A stretch of DNA of 5,261 bases from Planctomycetota bacterium (GTDB lineage Bacteria; Planctomycetota; Phycisphaerae; UBA1845; CAIVHJ01). The stretch lies in contig JADFJZ010000156.1 in the NCBI GenBank assembly GCA_022565195.1, positions 1 through 5,261 of the forward strand, written 5' to 3'. Below are positions 1-3,978 of the stretch, in pieces. A program made the position numbers and the translations under genes. Numbering within the stretch: the first letter of the stretch is position 1; every line of letters begins with the position of its first letter. A model generated the notes under the pieces. The model was not told the origin of the DNA and ran no database searches. It saw nothing but the letters and a program-made list of their open reading frames with translations.

Positions 1-1
1 G

Positions 2-646
2 ACCTATTTTGTTATGCGGGCCGCCGCTGGCGCAGGCGCGAGCGGTGTGGTGCCGTTGCTCATCGAGGCTTTGGACAACCCGGATGCCGGGATCCGCCGC
101 GAAGCCCTCGGTTCTTTGGCATTGATGGGTGATTGCGAAGCGGCGAGGGCTCAGGTCGTCCGCGTTGCCCGAAGCCTGGGCGATTCCGAGCCGGTTGTTC
201 GCATGGTGGCCTGTGCGGCGCTCAGTAATCTGGCGGATCCTGCCGATGCCGAAGTAATAGATGCCCTGGCCGACGCCCATTTGGCCGATGAGGATCAAGA
301 TGTTCGCTGGAACGCGGCCATGACTCTGGCCCGCCTCGGCAGTCCGAAGGCACTGCCAACGATCGCGGACATGTTGCAGAGGAGCTATTGGCAGAATCAA
401 AGGGTTCAATTCCAATCTTCAGAAGGTAGAATGGTGGATCGGTCCTTGGCGCCCGAGCGCGTCAACGAGTATTTGATCACCGCGATCGAGGCTGCCGAGA
501 ACCTCGATGATGGAGTAATTTGGGGTCGCATTGAGGACCTCACCAAGGACCAAGTGTTGAGGGTGGTCGGCCGGGCCAGACGGGCCATCGCCGATCGGGC
601 AGGTTCGGGCCACGATTCCCCCGACGCAGATGCGGAGCAAGAGTGA
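2..646 (+). CDS. HEAT-repeat protein, 3' part (5' end outside window)
   Basis: The frame is open to the left edge. The first ATG is at 14, but the residues before it (T-Y-F-V from base 2) already fit the second helix of a HEAT repeat, so the true start is probably upstream. Numbered from that ATG, HEAT-like helix pairs occupy about residues 1-20 (half repeat), 22-40, 57-76 and 92-120, with the usual V-P-L-L-I-E-A-L and V-R-W-N-A-A pattern. Residues 145-195 form a further helical, charged region, and the tail is acidic (DSPDADAEQE). There is no signal peptide, membrane segment or cysteine cofactor motif, so it is probably a soluble protein-protein scaffold. Its stop TGA (644-646) shares a base with the next ATG, which suggests translational coupling to the ferredoxin/Rieske gene and a role with, or in assembly of, the Rieske-cytochrome b complex. 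The HEAT fold is well supported; the role is inferred from neighbours only. Confidence 0.8.
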   Translation, partial: TYFVMRAAAGAGASGVVPLLIEALDNPDAGIRREALGSLALMGDCEAARAQVVRVARSLGDSEPVVRMVACAALSNLADPADAEVIDALADAHLADEDQDVRWNAAMTLARLGSPKALPTIADMLQRSYWQNQRVQFQSSEGRMVDRSLAPERVNEYLITAIEAAENLDDGVIWGRIEDLTKDQVLRVVGRARRAIADRAGSGHDSPDADAEQE

Positions 647-648
647 TG
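634..648 (+). promoter_or_regulatory. Shine-Dalgarno GGAG and TGATG stop-start overlap
   Basis: GGAG at 634-637 lies 8 bases before ATG 646, and the upstream stop TGA (644-646) shares its A with that ATG. This favours ATG 646 over the in-frame GTG at 643 and indicates translational coupling between the HEAT protein and the ferredoxin module. It is the only clear Shine-Dalgarno site among the starts visible in this window. Confidence 0.65.
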
Positions 649-1074
649 CCGACGAAGGAACTGATAACGAAAGTCTGGATCGATCCCGGCTGCATCGTGT
701 GCGATGCCTGCGAGACGGCGGCACCTACGGTGTTCGAGGTCCTGGAAGAAACCTGCATCGTCAGGCCCGCGGCGCTTGACATGGAGTTCACCAAGCCGCT
801 GACCGAGTCGATCATCGAGGCCGCCGAAGAGTGCCCGGTCGACGTGATCAAGTTCGAGACGGTCGCCACGGAAGTCAGCGAAGAAGAGTTGGCCCCGCCG
901 CCTCCGCCAAGACCGAGAAATCGGCGTCGCCGGAAGCGCCTTCCTCTGAAGCCGACGCCGCCATCGCGGCGTTTAGCAGCAAGACCGTCCCCGACGCGCC
1001 CGAAGGCCCTGTCGATCCAGCCATCAGCGCTCTTCTCAAGGCTGTTACCGCCCGCGGCGGCAGCAGCGGCGTGA
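646..1074 (+). CDS. [4Fe-4S] ferredoxin module, probably the N-terminal domain of a frameshifted ferredoxin-Rieske fusion
   Basis: Residues 1-75 (M1 at 646) are a small single-cluster ferredoxin. C16-x2-C19-x2-C22 lies near the N-terminus and C63-P64 near residue 63, the classic CxxCxxC...CP arrangement for one [4Fe-4S] cluster; C37 is an extra cysteine. The core is acidic like other ferredoxins. After about residue 81 (E-L-A-P-P-P-P) the frame becomes a Pro/Arg-rich stretch ending in poly-Ala, which looks like out-of-frame translation. The frame one base back carries a normal Ala/Ser/Glu linker leading into the Rieske domain. I therefore think only 646 to about 890 is genuine coding in this frame, and that 890-1074 is read through only because of an indel, or is bypassed by recoding. 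The stop TGA at 1072-1074 overlaps a possible GTG start at 1071 in the Rieske frame. The ferredoxin identity is firm; the end point is not. Confidence 0.75.
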   Translation: MPTKELITKVWIDPGCIVCDACETAAPTVFEVLEETCIVRPAALDMEFTKPLTESIIEAAEECPVDVIKFETVATEVSEEELAPPPPPRPRNRRRRKRLPLKPTPPSRRLAARPSPTRPKALSIQPSALFSRLLPPAAAAAA

Positions 1075-1709
1075 CTGCGGGAGGCACAAACGCCCGAGCC
1101 GCTCTGGACAGCTTGGCCAAGAAGAAGTTCGACGATTTGCCACCCGACGCGCGATACACACGCGTGTTGGAGTCGTCGCGTGAGGTGAACAAGAAGGATC
1201 CCAAAGCGGATGCACTGTCCCGCCGCGAGTTTGTCAACACAGCCGCTTTGACGGTGGGTTGGCTTTCGCTGGGAGGAACGATCGCGGTCAGCGCCGGCCC
1301 GGCTTTCGGGCGGTTCATGATGCCCAACGTCCTGGAAGAGCCCGATCCCAAGGTTCGCCTCGGCCCCAAGGAGAAGTACGACGCCATGGAGCCGGGAGAA
1401 GTTAGTGAGGACTCCAAGAAAGACGGCATTTGGATGATCCGGCTGGAGGATCGCTTCGCCGCCCTGTCCACAACCTGCACGCACCTTGGCTGCATTCCCA
1501 ATTGGCTGGAGAGCGACCGTAAGTTCAAGTGCCCCTGCCACGGCAGTGGATTCAAGCAGGACGGCATCAATTTTGAAGGTCCCGCACCGCGTCCGCTCGA
1601 ACGACTGGACATTAAACTGGTCGACGGGCAGGTGGTCGTGAATAAGAGTGTGAAATTCTTGCAGGAACAAGGGCAGTGGGATGATCCCAACAGCTATATG
1701 CTGGTCTAA
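831..1709 (+). CDS. Rieske [2Fe-2S] protein of a cytochrome bc/b6f-type complex (start uncertain)
   Basis: The Rieske subunit takes electrons from quinol at the Qo site of cytochrome b and passes them to a cytochrome acceptor. Numbered from GTG 831, box 1 is C216-T-H218-L-G-C221 and box 2 is C234-P-C236-H237-G-S. The expected cluster ligands are C216, H218, C234 and H237, with a C221-C236 disulfide. The G-P-A-P-R-P-L segment that follows box 2 is also typical. S-R-R-E-F (130-134) followed by a hydrophobic segment (about 137-160) is a Tat-type uncleaved anchor, placing the Rieske head on the p-side and everything before residue 130 in the cytoplasm. Residues 1-20 overlap the ferredoxin frame and look like noise. 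Residues 23-125 look like real linker. There is no credible start upstream of the linker, so the protein is best explained as the C-terminal part of a ferredoxin-Rieske fusion. A less likely separate start is GTG 1071, giving 212 residues. Rieske identity is certain; the N-terminus is not. Confidence 0.85.
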   Translation: MPGRRDQVRDGRHGSQRRRVGPAASAKTEKSASPEAPSSEADAAIAAFSSKTVPDAPEGPVDPAISALLKAVTARGGSSGVTAGGTNARAALDSLAKKKFDDLPPDARYTRVLESSREVNKKDPKADALSRREFVNTAALTVGWLSLGGTIAVSAGPAFGRFMMPNVLEEPDPKVRLGPKEKYDAMEPGEVSEDSKKDGIWMIRLEDRFAALSTTCTHLGCIPNWLESDRKFKCPCHGSGFKQDGINFEGPAPRPLERLDIKLVDGQVVVNKSVKFLQEQGQWDDPNSYMLV

Positions 1710-1852
1710 CATTCGTATGGGCGAAGTTCCGCACATTCGCTGCTTGCATGTTCGCGGGCTTTCTGCCACAATCCCCGATCCGATTAGCGCGTGAAACGTC
1801 GGCATGGGCCGCAATTACCTTGTACTAGGCCATTGAGAGACAAGTTCACAAC

Positions 1853-2638
1853 ATGAGTGTGTTCCGAGCATTCGGAGACTACGTTCGCGATTCGCAGATC
1901 TGGGGAAGCATCTTCCGGCATGGCGTGCCGCGCGACCGCCGGACGCGCGCCATGGCCATTCTGACCAACGTCTTCTTGCACTTGCACCCCGTGGCGGTTC
2001 GCCGCAGCGGGATCAAGCTGTCGTTTACTTGGTGCATGGGCGGGCTGACCTTCTTCCTCTTTCTCGTCGAAACCGTCACTGGTGTATTGCTGATGTTCTA
2101 CTACCGCCCGACGGTCGAGTACGCCTATTTCGACATGCAGGGCTTGCGGGCCCATGTGACGCTCGGCCTGTTGCGCGAGATGCACCGCTGGGGCGCTCAC
2201 GCCATGATCATCACCATTTGGCTGCACATGCTGCGCGTGTTCCTGACCGGCAGTTACAAGCCGCCGCGCGAGTTCAACTGGGGCATCGGCGTCATTCTGT
2301 TGGTTCTGACATTGCTGTTGTCGTTTACGGGCTACCTGCTGCCCTGGGACCAGTTGGCCATGTGGGCCATCACGGTGGGCTCGAACATGGCCCGGGCAAC
2401 TCCATTCGTCGGCAACGAGGGACCCGGGGCCGCCCTGATCCAGTTCGCCGGCGTGCCACTCGTCCATTCGGGGGATGATGCGCGCTTCGGGTTGCTGGCG
2501 GGCACTTTTGTCGGACCTAATGCGCTGCTGCGCTTTTACGTGTTGCACTGCGTCTTTATCCCGATCGTTGTTTCGGTTCTGATTGCCACGCACTTCTGGC
2601 GTGTTCGCAAGGACGGCGGCATCAGCGGGCCGCTGTAG
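1853..2638 (+). CDS. Cytochrome b N-terminal subunit, b6-like, four transmembrane helices
   Basis: This is the diheme membrane subunit of the quinol-oxidising Rieske/cytochrome b complex. It has 261 residues with helices at about 57-83, 110-132, 143-165 and 224-248, preceded by an amphipathic N-terminal stretch. Heme-b ligands are H111/H125 (spacing 14) and H232/H247 (spacing 15). The 15-residue second spacing is the b6f-type value, one longer than in most bc1 enzymes. C61, in T-W-C-M-G-G-L-T before helix A, aligns with the b6 cysteine that covalently binds heme ci. F-Y-Y-R-P-T-V, P-W-D-Q and the C-terminal G-I-S-G-P-L are also b6-like. An in-frame TAG at 1826-1828 and no earlier start codon fix the start at ATG 1853. 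Only a weak GAGAGA (1835-1840) lies upstream. The C-terminal half of cytochrome b is the separate next gene, again as in b6f. The family call is firm. Confidence 0.95.
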   Translation: MSVFRAFGDYVRDSQIWGSIFRHGVPRDRRTRAMAILTNVFLHLHPVAVRRSGIKLSFTWCMGGLTFFLFLVETVTGVLLMFYYRPTVEYAYFDMQGLRAHVTLGLLREMHRWGAHAMIITIWLHMLRVFLTGSYKPPREFNWGIGVILLVLTLLLSFTGYLLPWDQLAMWAITVGSNMARATPFVGNEGPGAALIQFAGVPLVHSGDDARFGLLAGTFVGPNALLRFYVLHCVFIPIVVSVLIATHFWRVRKDGGISGPL

Positions 2639-2664
2639 AAGAAAGTACGAAGGACGAAGTTTGA
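2637..2664 (+). repeat. Short imperfect 7-bp tandem repeat between the cytochrome b genes
   Basis: Starting inside the stop of the b6-like gene, four 7-base units can be laid out: AGAAGAA, AGTACGA, AGGACGA and AGTTTGA. The middle two differ at one base and the flanking two are degenerate. The rest of the 84-bp spacer (to 2722) shows nothing I recognise, neither a terminator nor a Shine-Dalgarno site. The heptamer period matches that of the unrelated array at 3861-3902. Confidence 0.4.
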
Positions 2665-2722
2665 AATCGGGATGCTGTCCAGCGCACGGATTTGAGCTTC
2701 GTGAGGCCATTGACATTAGCCG

Positions 2723-3856
2723 ATGATGGAATTCCTCCTCGCACAAACGCCCCACACGACTGGTGAAGTGATCAAGGACTTCATCAACCAGGCGCTCCAG
2801 CCGGCGTGGTTCTTCGCCATGGCCGTGACCGCGCTGGCGATATTCCTGCTGGGGTATCGCTTTTTCACCAAGCCGAGGGTGGCCCTCCTTGCTGCCATCG
2901 CAGCCGCGGTTGGATTCGGGCTGAGCATGCTCGATGAGGACTTCCTCAAGATCGTCACTAAGGCGGACAATGTTCCCATTGTGATGATGCTCATGGGCGT
3001 CGGCTTTTGCCTGTGGCTGGCGTTCCGCCAGGCGGCCATCAACGACGAACGAACGGAAAAGGGCCAACCGCTGCTTGAAGCCGGCTCCGATGACAAAGTG
3101 TTGGTTTGGCCGGATCTTGTCTATGTCGAATTGATCGCGCTGGTGTTGTGTACGGCGTTCCTGATCGTCTGGGCTATTGTCCTCCGCGCCCCGCTCGAGC
3201 AGCCGGCCGACCCGTCCACCATTCCCAATCCCTCCAAGGCGCCGTGGTACTTCCTCGGCCTGCAGGAATTGCTGGTGTACTTTGATCCCTGGATCGCCGG
3301 CGTGCTGCTGCCCGGCCTCATTGTCGTGGGTCTGATTTCCATTCCTTACATCGATCGCAACCCCAAAGGCAACGGCTACTACACGTTCAAAGAGCGGCCA
3401 TTCGCCATCACGTCGTATATGTTGGGCTTCGTCATCATGTGGGTGCTCTTGATTGTCTTTGGCACTTTCCTGCGCGGGCCGAACTGGAACTTCTTCGGAC
3501 CCTTCGAGTACTGGGACGACCAGAAACGCGTCGCCTTGGTCAACCTGCAGTTTTACGAACTCTTCTGGGTCAAGATCCTCGGCGGCGGCGAACCGGAAGG
3601 ATGGTCCAAGACCTTCGCATTTCTCCCCCGCGAGTTGCCCGGACTGTTGTTTATGTTCGGCTACTTCTTCATCCTGCCCGTCATCCTCGCGGTCACCGTG
3701 TTCAAGAAGCTCTATAAGCAAATGGGCGTGCCCCGATATGCCACCTTCATGGTGCTGTTCACTTGGACCGCGATCGTCCCGATCAAAATGGTCCTGCGCT
3801 GGACCATGGACTTCAAGTACTTCGTCAACATCCGCGAGTACTTCTTCAACATTTGA
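2723..3856 (+). CDS. Cytochrome b C-terminal subunit, enlarged subunit-IV-like protein
   Basis: This subunit supplies the second half of cytochrome b and part of the Qo quinol-oxidation pocket. It has 377 residues, against about 160 for b6f subunit IV. The subunit-IV core spans about 128-250: V-W-P-D-L near 128-132, helix at 132-154, the A-D-P-S-T-I-P loop, the Qo motif at 173-176, then helices at 190-210 and 230-250. The Qo motif reads A-P-W-Y instead of P-E-W-Y, with Glu182 eight residues after the missing Glu position. An N-terminal extension adds three helices (about 27-48, 52-69, 83-102) and a C-terminal extension adds two (306-327, 340-360), ending in Y-F-F-N-I. TAG at 2717-2719 lies in frame just upstream, so translation starts at ATG 2723 or 2726; no Shine-Dalgarno is evident. 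It contains no CxxCH, so no cytochrome c domain is fused. I recall similar extended forms in other bacterial phyla, but could not check this. Confidence 0.92.
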   Translation: MMEFLLAQTPHTTGEVIKDFINQALQPAWFFAMAVTALAIFLLGYRFFTKPRVALLAAIAAAVGFGLSMLDEDFLKIVTKADNVPIVMMLMGVGFCLWLAFRQAAINDERTEKGQPLLEAGSDDKVLVWPDLVYVELIALVLCTAFLIVWAIVLRAPLEQPADPSTIPNPSKAPWYFLGLQELLVYFDPWIAGVLLPGLIVVGLISIPYIDRNPKGNGYYTFKERPFAITSYMLGFVIMWVLLIVFGTFLRGPNWNFFGPFEYWDDQKRVALVNLQFYELFWVKILGGGEPEGWSKTFAFLPRELPGLLFMFGYFFILPVILAVTVFKKLYKQMGVPRYATFMVLFTWTAIVPIKMVLRWTMDFKYFVNIREYFFNI

Positions 3857-3860
3857 ACGA

Positions 3861-3902
3861 ATGCGGAATGCGGATTGCGGATTGCGGATTGCGGATTGAA
3901 GA
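3861..3902 (+). repeat. 7-bp tandem repeat array (WTGCGGA)
   Basis: Five consecutive 7-base units are visible: ATGCGGA twice, then TTGCGGA three times, followed by a degenerate TTGAAGA. The array starts 4 bases after the cytochrome b stop codon. On the opposite strand it reads as repeated AATCCGC, and if translated would give a repeating seven-residue peptide, which is why spurious ORFs appear here. It is probably a slippage-prone intergenic microsatellite between convergent genes. Confidence 0.85.
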
Positions 3903-3909
3903 ATCCGAG

Positions 3910-3929
3910 CCCGGAGCGCAAGCGACGGG
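3910..3929 (+). other. Compact hairpin with tandem G-A pairs and a GCAA tetraloop
   Basis: The 20 bases divide as CCCG-GA-GC-GCAA-GC-GA-CGGG. CCCG pairs with CGGG, the two GA steps face each other as tandem G-A mismatches of the sheared type, GC pairs with GC, and the loop is GCAA, a GNRA tetraloop. G3909 and T3930 could add a G-U pair. No T run follows, so it is not an ordinary terminator. It lies between convergent genes and resembles an intergenic element I associate with planctomycetes (recollection, not checked). Confidence 0.45.
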
Positions 3930-3935
3930 TCGATC

Positions 3936-3956
3936 CCAGCGCGTGCTGGAGGTTTT
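3936..3956 (+). terminator. Possible weak intrinsic terminator of the cytochrome b cluster
   Basis: CCAGC (3936-3940) pairs with GCTGG (3945-3949) across a 4-base loop, followed after three bases by TTTT (3953-3956). The stem is only 5 bp and the T tract only four, so this is a weak candidate. Its place, about 80 bases after the last + strand gene and before the convergent peptidase gene, fits termination of the + strand unit. On the - strand no T run follows the stem. Confidence 0.35.
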
Positions 3957-3978
3957 GTAAACACGATCGACGACGGAA

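Larger units (their letters stand above)
646..1709 (+). other. Proposed composite ferredoxin-linker-Rieske reading frame with a -1 shift near 886-905
   Basis: Reading from ATG 646 in its own frame, then moving back one base within the C/G-rich stretch around 886-905, gives one continuous protein of about 355 residues. Its order is [4Fe-4S] ferredoxin (1-75), Ala/Ser/Glu/Pro linker (about 80-190), twin-arginine anchor helix, and Rieske head. No stop codon interrupts it. In support, the downstream frame shows normal acidic/alanine-rich content and G/C third positions right up to the junction, while the upstream frame turns to Arg/Pro runs just past it. I saw no classic X-XXY-YYZ slippery heptamer, so a one-base deletion in the sequenced molecule or assembly is the simplest cause. 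A genuine inactivating mutation or true recoding cannot be excluded. Confidence 0.6.

Noticed and set aside
886..905. Classic -1 programmed frameshift site
   Set aside because: No X-XXY-YYZ heptamer in the ferredoxin frame lies in the transition zone, so I do not claim programmed frameshifting.
1744..1772. Possible promoter TTGCAT - 17 bp - CACAAT before the b6-like gene
   Set aside because: The match to the sigma-70 boxes is only 3/6 and 4/6, which is expected by chance in a 143-bp spacer, and the surrounding genes look like one transcription unit.
540..1814. 424-codon open frame on the - strand opposite the ferredoxin and Rieske genes
   Set aside because: It is a shadow of the Rieske coding sequence with low-complexity Gly/Arg/Ser runs and no recognisable domain.
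1710..1852. 143-bp spacer between Rieske and cytochrome b, examined for a terminator or small gene
   Set aside because: I found no convincing hairpin with a T run, no plausible short ORF with a ribosome site, and no repeat.
3861..3902. CRISPR array
   Set aside because: The units are 7 bp and directly abutting with no spacers.
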